Positions 26,387-35,197 of a stretch of 43,657 bases of DNA are shown one piece after another. The translations under genes and the position numbers were made by a program. Each line of letters opens with the position of its first letter. Position 1 is the first letter of the stretch. Origin of the DNA: Rubripirellula sp. (GTDB lineage Bacteria; Planctomycetota; Planctomycetia; Pirellulales; Pirellulaceae). Under the pieces are notes generated by a model. It had not been told where the DNA came from. It ran no database searches and saw nothing but the letters and a program-made list of their open reading frames with translations. The stretch is from NCBI GenBank assembly GCA_029213145.1, contig JARGNK010000044.1, forward strand, positions 1-43,657, written 5' to 3'.

Positions 26387-29344
26387 ATGGCGGTTGGATT
26401 GATGTTGCGATGCTGGACCCTTTTCCTAATCGTCGTTTCGGTTGTCGGCTGTAATAATTCCACAGACACCAAGCAGAACGAACCGGCATCCGGTGAGATA
26501 GATCGTTCTATCGAACCACTTGCGGCTGCCCGCGCTTCCATCAATCGCGGTGCGATAGCGGATGCGAAAAGGTGGGTTCAACAAGCTTTAACAGCCAATT
26601 CAAAAGACGCCGAAGCTTTAGAGCTTGCAGGAGACTTGGCCGTCCGCGATGGCGACACCACCAAATCGATCGTTTTCTACGAACTGGCAATTCAATCAGC
26701 CGATACTCCATCAAAAGAACTTTACGATCGCCTCGGCCAGCAGTACGTCAATGCGGGTCGACCGTTTGAAACCGTTGACCTATTGCAGGTCACCATTAAA
26801 CGATATGCAGACGACCCTCTACTCCGGCAGAAACTGGTCGGATTGCAAGCCGCTTTAGGGATGCAGCAAGAAGCAAAAGAGCATTTGCAATGGCTGGTGC
26901 AACGCGGACACGGAAATCCCAATTTCTTGCTGATTCTGTCCGATCTGAATCGCCCTCAAACGGTTGAATCAACCTGCCAATACGCGCTCAAACACTACCC
27001 GCAGGATCAACGTCCACAATTCTCGTTGGCAATGTTGCCGGCCTACCACTCGCGCTGGAGTGAGGTCGCGAAGAAATTAGAACCAGTTCTGAAAAGCCAC
27101 CCAGACTTTGTCTCGGCTCAAGCATTCTATGGTCGCGCCATCGTCGAATTAAATGATGAGGTTGCGATCGGCAAATGGTCGAAGTCGCTGCCTGATACGA
27201 TTGAAGATCATCCGCAATATTGGCTAGCTGTTGGAATCTGGGCTGAACAGCAAGGCAAAGAATCTGAAGCCGCCAAAGCTTACTGGAAAGCAGCGAAACT
27301 CGACGTCAACGATAGCGAAGCGTTGAGTCGACTATCGGCAAGCTTGATTCGAATGGGCCAAATTGACGAGGCCAAACAAGCTTCAGAGCGAGCTTCGAGG
27401 CTCGCCTCACTTCGTGACGAAGTCGATGCAATTCTGTCTTGGCGACAAAACTCTCAAACCGACGCAGTCAAAATCGCGCAGTCACTCGATGCCTTGGGAC
27501 GACGATGGGAAGCCACTACCTGGCTGCAATCAGCATTCCCCATGACCCAGAACCCCGACCCAAAGTTACCTCAGATATATCAATCGATTCGCTCAAAACT
27601 GACCGGATCGACGCCCTGGCAAAATCCCGACAACGTAGTCGCAAGCAAACTAGATCTCACGGACCTTCCTGATCTTCGCTGGCAGCAATCGGTAGCTTCC
27701 AAAACAAGCTCATCGGTGGCGCTCGCGAACGTAGACATCCGATTTACTGACCAGGCAATCACAAGACACCTTCAACACGAATGCAAACTCGGAAAAGTTC
27801 CTGGCGAGGAGGCTGGCTTATCAATTTTTCAATCGGGAGCCGGTGGGGTAGGTGTCATTGATTTTGACCTTGACGGTTTTCCCGATGTTTACCTGACCTC
27901 CATGGATGGCCAACCAAAGCAAAATGACTCCAGTTCGAATCGATTATTTCGGAATGCTGCCGGCCGTTATCAAGAAATAACCATGCTGGCTGGTGTTGAA
28001 GATCTTGGATTTGCTCAAGGTCTCGCCGTTGGTGATTACAACGCCGACGGATTGCCTGACTTGTACGTCGCGAACATCGGCCAAAACAAACTCTACCGAA
28101 ATAACGGTGATGGCACCTTCACCAATGCCACTGACCAAGTCGGACTGTCCGGAGTACTCTGGACGACTTCGACAGCGATGGTTGACATCGATGGAGATGG
28201 AAATGCCGACATCTATGAAGTCGGATACTGTGCCGGCGATCGGCCATTTGAACAACGATGCATCGATGATGAACTACAAGAACCGCGGTCCTGCTCCCCC
28301 GGTGCTTTTGATGCCCAACGAGATCGCATATGGCGGGGAACGGATCACGGGACATTTGTCGAGGTGACCAATCAATGGCTCGGCAAGCATGAGTCCGGTC
28401 GAGGATTTGGAATTATCTTAGGGCATCTGGACCGCAATCCCGGTTTGGACATTTTTGTAGCGAATGATATGACGGCGAATCACCTGTGGTGTGCCGCACC
28501 GAACGACGATCGCTTTCAGTTATCCGAACAAGCCACCCTTCGGGGCCTCGCACTGAATGAACGATCGCTTTCACAGGCCTCGATGGGAATCGCAGCAGGT
28601 GATCCCGACAAAGATGGTGATATTGACTTCTTGGTCACCCACTTCTCGGGCGACTACAACACCTACTACGAACAGGTGGGTGACGCCTTATGGGCAGACA
28701 AATCACAGCGTGTCGGGCTTGCCGAACCCTCCGATCGCATGCTCGGCTACGGAACGCAATGGATCGATTCGGACAACGATGGCACGCTAGAGTTGTTTAT
28801 CGCCAATGGCGATATCGATGACTTCACTCATCAAGATCGGTTATTTCGACAACCGGCCCAATTTTTCCGCCGACGAACGGATGGTCGATGGATCGAGTCG
28901 GATGGTGCCAAGCTCGGAGACTATTTCACAAAGCCTCGCTTGGGTAGATCCGTTGCAACCCTCGATGCAAATCGTGATGGCCAGACGGATCTATTGGTGA
29001 CACACCTGTTCGAACCGGTCTCGCTGCTGATCAACGAAACGGTCACCGACAACGGACAAGTTCGCTTTTTCCTTCGCGCCACCAGCAGCCATCCCGATGC
29101 GATTGGATCTGAAGTAAAGCTTCTGATTGATAAGACAGAACAACGTCAGCAATTGTTAGCAGGCAACGGATTCCAATGCGCGAACGAGCGGTGTGTCTCT
29201 TTCGGAGCGGGGGCCGCCGACAAAGCTGAGAAACTCGTTGTCAAATGGCCAAGCGGGGCAATCGAGGCCTTCGGATCAGTCGAAACGGGCAGAGACTACT
29301 TACTGGTGGAAGGAACTGGCACGGCGTTCGCCCAAAATCCTTAG
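26387..29344 (+). CDS. CRTAC1-like lipoprotein B2 (TPR, FG-GAP/VCBS, UnbV)
   Basis: 985 residues with a signal peptide ending in a lipobox (VSVVGC); an in-frame ATG at 26402 is an alternative start. The TPR-like solenoid covers about 40-400 and is clearly of the B1 type: HLQWLVQRGHGNPNFLLILSDLNRP and the linker SIRSKLTGSTPWQNP match B1 in place and wording. FG-GAP/VCBS loops start near 490 (DFDLDGFPDVYL) and include DYNADGLPDLYVANIG. The shared motif FVANDMTANHLW is present. UnbV is near 890-970 (AGNGFQCANERCVSFGAG). It has the first Cys pair (CIDDELQEPRSC) but not the second, as in B1. It is convergent with A4, 90 bp away, and divergent from the cytochrome. Confidence 0.85.
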   Translation: MAVGLMLRCWTLFLIVVSVVGCNNSTDTKQNEPASGEIDRSIEPLAAARASINRGAIADAKRWVQQALTANSKDAEALELAGDLAVRDGDTTKSIVFYELAIQSADTPSKELYDRLGQQYVNAGRPFETVDLLQVTIKRYADDPLLRQKLVGLQAALGMQQEAKEHLQWLVQRGHGNPNFLLILSDLNRPQTVESTCQYALKHYPQDQRPQFSLAMLPAYHSRWSEVAKKLEPVLKSHPDFVSAQAFYGRAIVELNDEVAIGKWSKSLPDTIEDHPQYWLAVGIWAEQQGKESEAAKAYWKAAKLDVNDSEALSRLSASLIRMGQIDEAKQASERASRLASLRDEVDAILSWRQNSQTDAVKIAQSLDALGRRWEATTWLQSAFPMTQNPDPKLPQIYQSIRSKLTGSTPWQNPDNVVASKLDLTDLPDLRWQQSVASKTSSSVALANVDIRFTDQAITRHLQHECKLGKVPGEEAGLSIFQSGAGGVGVIDFDLDGFPDVYLTSMDGQPKQNDSSSNRLFRNAAGRYQEITMLAGVEDLGFAQGLAVGDYNADGLPDLYVANIGQNKLYRNNGDGTFTNATDQVGLSGVLWTTSTAMVDIDGDGNADIYEVGYCAGDRPFEQRCIDDELQEPRSCSPGAFDAQRDRIWRGTDHGTFVEVTNQWLGKHESGRGFGIILGHLDRNPGLDIFVANDMTANHLWCAAPNDDRFQLSEQATLRGLALNERSLSQASMGIAAGDPDKDGDIDFLVTHFSGDYNTYYEQVGDALWADKSQRVGLAEPSDRMLGYGTQWIDSDNDGTLELFIANGDIDDFTHQDRLFRQPAQFFRRRTDGRWIESDGAKLGDYFTKPRLGRSVATLDANRDGQTDLLVTHLFEPVSLLINETVTDNGQVRFFLRATSSHPDAIGSEVKLLIDKTEQRQQLLAGNGFQCANERCVSFGAGAADKAEKLVVKWPSGAIEAFGSVETGRDYLLVEGTGTAFAQNP

Positions 29345-29434
29345 ACATCAACCGGCGGAGACCGATCGCAAACACACGCCGCCCTGCCAAAACCAGCAAC
29401 GACCGTCTAACGTGACCTTAGATCATCGGAACGT

Positions 29435-32400
29435 TCAAAGCCGGTAAGTCTCTGCTTCACCTTCAATGATTAGAAGCCGGCTATCGATAGGCACCTGATT
29501 AAAACTCTGTCGTTTTCCGGAGGGCCATTGAATCTCGATCGAGTCAATCTTTTCCACCCTGCCCAAGCCAAAACAAACCAAGTTCTCATTGGTGCACAAA
29601 TATCCGTCCCCTGCTGTCACCCATTCCACAAACTCTTGATCTCCAGTTCGCAAACGCACGCGAGCACCGATGCTGTCACGCTCGCTAACCGTACCAACCA
29701 GTTGCAACTGCAACCAGCGATTTGCTGACTTGGTTTGATTGATCAACAAAGCGGATGGCTCGTCGATATGAGTAACGACAAGATCCATCAAGCCATCGCG
29801 ATTCACATCCGTTGATGCCAGCGTCCGACCCAGATGTTGTTCATCCCAGTATCCAGAAACATCTTTAACCGGAATCAACTCGAATCCGTATCCTCGATTT
29901 GTGAACAGTTGGGCTGGCTGACGAAACGTTCCTTGATTCGTGACCGCATCATCAATGTGCCCGTTTGTTACCACTAAATCACGCAATCCATCATTGTCAT
30001 AATCGATCGCCTGAGTTCCAAACCCTAACACACCAAAACTGTCCACTGCGATTTTCAGTTTCAGGTTCTGATCTTGATACAACCCGGACTCACCGATGAA
30101 TAGACTCGCACTTTCATTCTGGTAGTTCGTCACGTGCAAATCGATCGTCCCATTGTTTTTTAGATCAGCAGCCGCTACCCCCATCGACGCTGTCGAGGCT
30201 CCCGTGAAGCTAAACGCACATCCGCGCAATGCCGCTACATCCACCCAACCTGTCGACTGATCAAATGACCAAAGTCGGTTTGGTTTCAAATCATTCGCCA
30301 CGAAGATTTCATTCCCACTCTTTCCATCAAAGTCTGTGATAATGATCCCCAAGGAGGTCGCGTCACGAGCTGAACCGCCTGGGGTCAACTCACGAATTTC
30401 GAAACCCCCAGACCCAGTATTCTCAACGAGGTGATTCTTTCCTGGCTGAAATTTGCTCGGCAAAATGGGTTGCAGCGGGCGTCCAGTCTCGTCGACTGGT
30501 GGCTTCATGAATCGCCGCGGATCGTCAACATAATCCGCCTGAAAAATGTCTGGCAACCCATCACCGGTTAAATCAGCAATGGCGGCCGATGATGGAATAC
30601 GGTTGGATTGCGACCGGTCAGCAATCTGCTGGCGTCGAAAGGTGCCATCACCTTGGTTAATCAGCAACACCTCGTCTGGCAAGTTGCGGAGCACTAAATC
30701 GGGAAACCCATCTTGATTCCAATCGCCAGCTGCGACCCCAATGGTATGAGCAAATTCGGCGACACCAGCAAAGTCTGTTATGTCCACAAAATTCGCATCA
30801 ACCTGTCTCATCAACTGATTGGACCGTTCACTGGTCAAACGCGGTGGATCACTCGCACCTTGCGCAAAATAAAGATCAGGGTTACCGTCCAACTCGTAGT
30901 CCAGAACCGCGACGCCGCCACCCAACATTTGATGGATTGAGAAACTCCAACGCGTCGGCGTGCTGGCCACAAAAAACGTGTGATCTAGCCCAGCGTCGGG
31001 AGCAATATTCACAAAGCTCGCCGGGGTGATTACGTGCTCGGTTCGCCGACTTTCATCGGCACCAACAAGGGGCTCAATGGCGTCAATGGTCGGCAGCGGA
31101 TATTGCTCTAAATCCAATCCAATGATTCGCTCCTTCGTACTTGGAAATGGATTACCATTTGCGACTAACTGCTGTCGCTGTTGACTCACCTGCTGCTTTT
31201 CGGCCAGCGAAGCATCCTCATAATATTGTTGAACCGCCTTCCACAGCAGAGCTTCAAGCGGTCGGCCCAATTCGCTCAGCCGTGCTTCTAACTGACCAAT
31301 TGCCATCAAGTCAGGTGGCTGCTTTGCAGCAACGAGATTGTTTGCCCGCAGACTTTCTCGAATGTCCGTCCAGCGTTCAAAAAACTGCTGTGCCGTCTCC
31401 TCATCTTCAAGCACCAAGAAAGCTTGACGCAAACGACTCAACGAACGAAGGTCAGTCGGATCGCGTTCAATCGCTTCAGCCAATGCTCGGATCGCCTCCT
31501 TGAAACGACGTTGACCTATCAAGAAGGCACCAATTGCGGCCCAATACTCCGAGTACTCGCGTACGTCTGCATTTGTTTTCGAGAGCCACCAGCGAAAACT
31601 CTCGTCGTCCTGTGCTTCGGCAGCAGCTCGTCCAAACAATGCAACCATCGACGGCGGTGCGTTCTGATCGGAAACCAAAGGACGAAGTAGATCGATGGCG
31701 TCGGCATACTGCTCGTCTTGAAAATGCTTCCTTGCGATTCCGGATGCTCCGATTGGCCAGTAGGCAGTCGGTTCTCTTAGAACCTGATCCGATTCGGGTG
31801 GCGCGTCATACATCGCATCACTCAACGCGATCAGAGCATGCAGCTCATCCTGTCGCACATTCCCTTGCTTGCACAATTCTTGAATATAAATCGCAGCTTC
31901 ATGGCGACGCCCTTGGCGGTTCAGTAAGTGCGCGAGCGGACGAAGTGCGGGTGCCGCGTTGGGAGCACGAGCAAGAACCTTCTTATAGAGCTGTTCCGCC
32001 TCCTCATATCTCTCCAAAATGACGCACCAATCAGCGGATTGCCCCAAAGCAGCCAAACCCGCTTGTGGATGATCCTCCGGGATCTCGCTCAAAATCTCTA
32101 CTGACTTTGACAAATTTCCCGCACCAGACTCAACCTGCGCGAGCCGAAACAAAACTTCCACGTCACTGGGATCGATCAGCAGCAGTTCGTTCAAAGCAGC
32201 GGCGGCGGCGGCGAAGTCTCCGCGATCTACAAGCATCTGAGATTTTTCCATCGCAGAGGCTCGCTCAGATTCGCGAGTTTCTGATTCCTTACCGACTGAC
32301 TGCTCGTCTTGCGAAACTGGGCTTGGCACCTCCACGGGAGGTGGGACCTCCTGGCCGGGCGTCTCCCTGGAAGCCGTTGATTTCGCAACCTTCGTATCAC

Positions 32401-32506
32401 CCGATGGATCGCTCGAAGGATCACACCCCGATTGCAACAAAGATACGATCGCGACGCACCATAGACCCACTGACCAAGACGAAGAAATGATTACCGAGTG
32501 CTTCAT
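29435..32506 (-). CDS. CRTAC1-like lipoprotein A4 (TPR, FG-GAP/VCBS, UnbV)
   Basis: 1023 residues. The signal peptide ends in a lipobox (LLQSGC), then a Ser/Pro/Glu-rich linker runs to about residue 85. TPR-like repeats span about 85-430, with NRQGRRHEAAIYIQEL and EYWAAIGAFL...ERDPTD. The linker GLDLEQYPLP is followed by FG-GAP/VCBS loops from about 535 (DYELDGNPDLYF), including DWNQDGFPDLVL and DYDNDGLRDLVVTNGH. UnbV is near 925-1005 (AGDGYLCTNENLVCFGLG). It is the closest relative of A3, and like A3 it lacks the first internal Cys pair. A short CGG run near 32200 codes for a stretch of Ala residues in the first TPR. It lies downstream of the SulP gene on the same strand, but the 314-bp gap argues for its own promoter. 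Confidence 0.85.
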   Translation of the reverse strand: MKHSVIISSSWSVGLWCVAIVSLLQSGCDPSSDPSGDTKVAKSTASRETPGQEVPPPVEVPSPVSQDEQSVGKESETRESERASAMEKSQMLVDRGDFAAAAAALNELLLIDPSDVEVLFRLAQVESGAGNLSKSVEILSEIPEDHPQAGLAALGQSADWCVILERYEEAEQLYKKVLARAPNAAPALRPLAHLLNRQGRRHEAAIYIQELCKQGNVRQDELHALIALSDAMYDAPPESDQVLREPTAYWPIGASGIARKHFQDEQYADAIDLLRPLVSDQNAPPSMVALFGRAAAEAQDDESFRWWLSKTNADVREYSEYWAAIGAFLIGQRRFKEAIRALAEAIERDPTDLRSLSRLRQAFLVLEDEETAQQFFERWTDIRESLRANNLVAAKQPPDLMAIGQLEARLSELGRPLEALLWKAVQQYYEDASLAEKQQVSQQRQQLVANGNPFPSTKERIIGLDLEQYPLPTIDAIEPLVGADESRRTEHVITPASFVNIAPDAGLDHTFFVASTPTRWSFSIHQMLGGGVAVLDYELDGNPDLYFAQGASDPPRLTSERSNQLMRQVDANFVDITDFAGVAEFAHTIGVAAGDWNQDGFPDLVLRNLPDEVLLINQGDGTFRRQQIADRSQSNRIPSSAAIADLTGDGLPDIFQADYVDDPRRFMKPPVDETGRPLQPILPSKFQPGKNHLVENTGSGGFEIRELTPGGSARDATSLGIIITDFDGKSGNEIFVANDLKPNRLWSFDQSTGWVDVAALRGCAFSFTGASTASMGVAAADLKNNGTIDLHVTNYQNESASLFIGESGLYQDQNLKLKIAVDSFGVLGFGTQAIDYDNDGLRDLVVTNGHIDDAVTNQGTFRQPAQLFTNRGYGFELIPVKDVSGYWDEQHLGRTLASTDVNRDGLMDLVVTHIDEPSALLINQTKSANRWLQLQLVGTVSERDSIGARVRLRTGDQEFVEWVTAGDGYLCTNENLVCFGLGRVEKIDSIEIQWPSGKRQSFNQVPIDSRLLIIEGEAETYRL

Positions 32507-32820
32507 GATCCAAACTCAATAGCAGGCTGATGAGTTCCTGCGAAGGTATACCGCATGTTTCCCTGCCATCATCATACACATCCAACGGCAAAGCCACGGA
32601 ACACCACAAGCTTGAACGATTCCGTTATTGGGTCATCACTGCCATGAACGGCCGGCACATCAAGCCTTCACTTGCCACGCAAGATTGGAAAATTGCCCCC
32701 AAGAAACGCCCACGTCAGTAGAAGTCGAGGTCGGGAAGATGCCAGCAGCGTGCCAAATCGGCTAGAAGCACGCCAATCGGGACAGAACTCGAGCCGAACT
32801 ACGTCGATCAGCGATCGACA
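32507..32820 (-). other. Intergenic region between SulP and A4
   Basis: 314 bp with no convincing gene. Directly after the SulP stop (minus strand) is a 7-bp inverted repeat, GTCGATC-AGC-GATCGAC, at 32803-32819, which may be a weak terminator without a T run. Two similar short segments near 32750 and 32770 (GCGTGCCAAATCGG, GCACGCCAATCGG) look like an imperfect repeat. Confidence 0.4.
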
Positions 32821-34653
32821 CTAAGCCAAGCGATCAGTCGCAACGTGGTACTGGGGATCTTCTGAAAGGTTGACTTCCACAAAATCGCCGGCTCGGTCAA
32901 GCAAACCACGACACTCGCTGCTGAGATGGGTTAGGTGAAGCCTCTTACCACAGGCGGCGTACTTCTCCGCCAGCAAATTGATTGCTTCCAGTCCTGATTG
33001 GTCGTACACCCGCGTGTAATAAAAATCAATCACAACATCATCCGGATCGCTCGATGGATCGAACAGATCTTTGAAAGATGAAACGGAGGCAAAAAACAGT
33101 GGACCATGGAGTTGGTAGATTTTCCCGCCATGCTCATTCAGGTGAGTGTCAGCGTCGAGATGGCTAGCATGCTTCCACGCGAAGACCATCGCCGAAACGA
33201 TCACACCCAGAATGACCGCAGATGCAAGGTCGTGCATCAGCACCGTGTAGGCCGCAACCAAAACCATCACAGCCATGTCGCTGCGGGGCATGCGGTGGAA
33301 CATTTTCAACGACGCCCACTCAAAAGTGCCGATCACAACGATGAACATCACACCCACGAGTGCTGCCATTGGAATTTGCTGAATCCAAGGGGCAAAGAAC
33401 AAAATAAACAACAACAAGCAAACAGCAGCAGTGATTCCCGACAATCGGCCACGACCACCAGAGTTCACATTGATCAACGACTGGCCGATCATGGCGCAGC
33501 CTCCCATTCCTCCAAACACCCCGCAAAGAATGTTGGCAGCACCCTGTCCAATGCACTCACGATTACCCCGCCCCCGAGTCTCCGTGATCTCGTCGATCAA
33601 CGTCAAAGTCATTAATGACTCAATAAGACCGACACCCGCAAGCGTGAGCGCGAATGGGAAAATGATCCACAACGTTTCCAGCGTCAACGGTGGTACTGCA
33701 TATTCAAGAAAGAACAACTGAGGCAAACCACCGCTGATGGTTGCTTTATCGCTAGAGCCAGGAAGATCTGCCATAGGTTGAAGGTCCGGAACTGCTGGAA
33801 TCACCAGTGCCTCATCGACCGAAACGGTTTCCACGGCGGGTGCACCTCCCACTTGGCCAGTTTGAAAGCTCACCAGCCCAGCGGTCGCGACCTTGTTTTG
33901 AACTGGACTACCTGCAAGACCTACAGGCGAAAGATCGGCATCGCGTTTATTCTTCGCAATGCTGGTCGCCGCCGCATTCGAAGTGAGCATATCGCCAACG
34001 GTCGCCACCAAATTCTCATCGCCGCGATTCCCTGTTCCTGCCGCGTAATGATTGATCCCAATCGACAAGAACGTCACGGACAAAATCGCAGCCAACGACG
34101 GCGGAATCGATTTCGTCCACTTGGGCAGCAGCCAAATGATAACCATCGTCAATGCCACCAATGCCAGCATCACGAAAAGTGGAAAGCCGCGCAAGAAAGT
34201 TAGTTCGCCAATTTCAGGATTGAACGTTTTGAAACTTCCAATTTGCGCAAGACAAATCACAATCGCCAAACCATTGACAAAACCGAGCATCACAGGATGT
34301 GGCACCAGTCGAATCAACTTCCCAAGCCGTAAACCGCCAACCACGATTTGGATGATTCCGCATAAAATAACGGTCGGGAAGAGGTACTCAAGTCCATGGA
34401 TTGCGACCAATCCCACAACAACGACTGCCATCGCGCCGGTTGCGCCGGAAATCATTCCAGGACGCCCCCCAAAACATGCAGTAATCAGGCCGATAAAAAA
34501 AGCAGAATATAAGCCGATAACCGGCGAGACACCGGCAACAAAAGCGAAAGCGATCGCCTCAGGAACGAGCGCCAAAGCAACCGTAAAGCCGGAAAGAAGA
34601 TCGTCCTTGGCTGAGGGGGCTCTCAACCGAAAATATTGAAGCATAGTAGTCAA
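32821..34653 (-). CDS. SulP-family anion transporter with STAS domain
   Basis: 610 residues. The N-terminal membrane domain has the family's signature start ([33 protein letters not shown], described in part, residues 21-53) and the loop [16 protein letters not shown]. Many hydrophobic segments continue to about residue 490, and [25 protein letters not shown] lies in the second half. A cytoplasmic STAS domain follows at about 510-610 ([21 protein letters not shown]). The protein sits in the inner membrane and moves an inorganic anion. Sulfate is the default guess, but bicarbonate or another anion is possible. Residues of about 204-306 form an extra, hydrophilic Ala/Gly/Val/Asp-rich segment where most relatives have a short loop. 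A start at 34644 (MLQYFRL) is also possible. Confidence 0.9.
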   Translation of the reverse strand: MTTMLQYFRLRAPSAKDDLLSGFTVALALVPEAIAFAFVAGVSPVIGLYSAFFIGLITACFGGRPGMISGATGAMAVVVVGLVAIHGLEYLFPTVILCGIIQIVVGGLRLGKLIRLVPHPVMLGFVNGLAIVICLAQIGSFKTFNPEIGELTFLRGFPLFVMLALVALTMVIIWLLPKWTKSIPPSLAAILSVTFLSIGINHYAAGTGNRGDENLVATVGDMLTSNAAATSIAKNKRDADLSPVGLAGSPVQNKVATAGLVSFQTGQVGGAPAVETVSVDEALVIPAVPDLQPMADLPGSSDKATISGGLPQLFFLEYAVPPLTLETLWIIFPFALTLAGVGLIESLMTLTLIDEITETRGRGNRECIGQGAANILCGVFGGMGGCAMIGQSLINVNSGGRGRLSGITAAVCLLLFILFFAPWIQQIPMAALVGVMFIVVIGTFEWASLKMFHRMPRSDMAVMVLVAAYTVLMHDLASAVILGVIVSAMVFAWKHASHLDADTHLNEHGGKIYQLHGPLFFASVSSFKDLFDPSSDPDDVVIDFYYTRVYDQSGLEAINLLAEKYAACGKRLHLTHLSSECRGLLDRAGDFVEVNLSEDPQYHVATDRLA

Positions 34654-34686
34654 GCATGAGGTGTGATATTTCCGCGAGTCGTTGCT

Positions 34687-34715
34687 TTCGACCGTGAAGA
34701 CAGTGGGACTATAAT
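34687..34715 (+). promoter_or_regulatory. Sigma-70-like promoter with no obvious gene behind it
   Basis: TTCGAC at 34687-34692 and a perfect TATAAT at 34710-34715 are 17 bases apart. A transcript would start near 34722, just before the 34729 hairpin. The next start codon I accept on this strand is almost 480 bp further on. Confidence 0.45.
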
Positions 34716-34728
34716 TTCCGTCCGTTGT

Positions 34729-34758
34729 CAGTCAACGCGACTTCCATCGCGTTGACTG
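34729..34758 (+). other. Perfect 12-bp inverted repeat
   Basis: Arms CAGTCAACGCGA (34729-34740) and TCGCGTTGACTG (34747-34758) enclose the 6-base loop CTTCCA. It lies 7 bases after the predicted start of the orphan transcript and about 75 bp upstream of the SulP start on the other strand. It could be an RNA 5' stem-loop or an operator for SulP. No T run follows on either strand. Confidence 0.6.
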
Positions 34759-35197
34759 GCTTGCCGGGTCACTAAACCGAACAATTAACTGGCGATGGCG
34801 AATATCGACGCCACTAACGTTCGAAAGGGGGAAACCAGCCCTCAATCGCGGAAAATACCCGGCACCCAAAAGGTTCTCAAAAAATGCCGGAGCTGCTGAG
34901 CTTTCGCCTGAATTGCTGGTTGAATCGATTGCTGACGGCACCCTCCATGCCCAATGACGACGCTTCAGAAAGCTCATTCAGCCCGGCAGCGGTGAAATTC
35001 CGAACGCTGTTGTGGTGTCAATTTAGCTCGGCAGCAGAAACCGGGCCTTCTGGACTGTAGCCGTCATCGAAGAATCGTTGTTTTGGGGGTGGAGCCAGCC
35101 CCGCGACGATTCCGCTACCGTGATGTCGAACTCAACGATTTCAATCACTAAGCGAGGTAACCACATCCTTCGCCGAGTGATCACCAAGGAGATCAAA

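Larger units (their letters stand above)
34654..35197 (+). other. Long divergent intergenic region with orphan promoter and hairpin
   Basis: 544 bp between the SulP gene and the beta-propeller gene without a convincing protein gene. It holds a good + strand promoter and a perfect hairpin (listed separately), a 6-bp inverted repeat CCGGCA...TGCCGG near 34860-34895, and open frames of 34 and 81 codons that I do not trust. A non-coding RNA or a long leader is possible. Confidence 0.4.

Noticed and set aside
34732-34977. 81-codon minus-strand frame and a 34-codon + strand frame (34795-34899) upstream of SulP
   Set aside because: Neither has a start signal or a protein-like composition, and the gap is better explained by regulatory structures.
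35078-35197. Extended N-terminus of the beta-propeller protein from TTG 35078 or ATG 35123
   Set aside because: The strong AAGGAGAT before the ATG at 35198 decides the start; the extension has no ribosome binding site.
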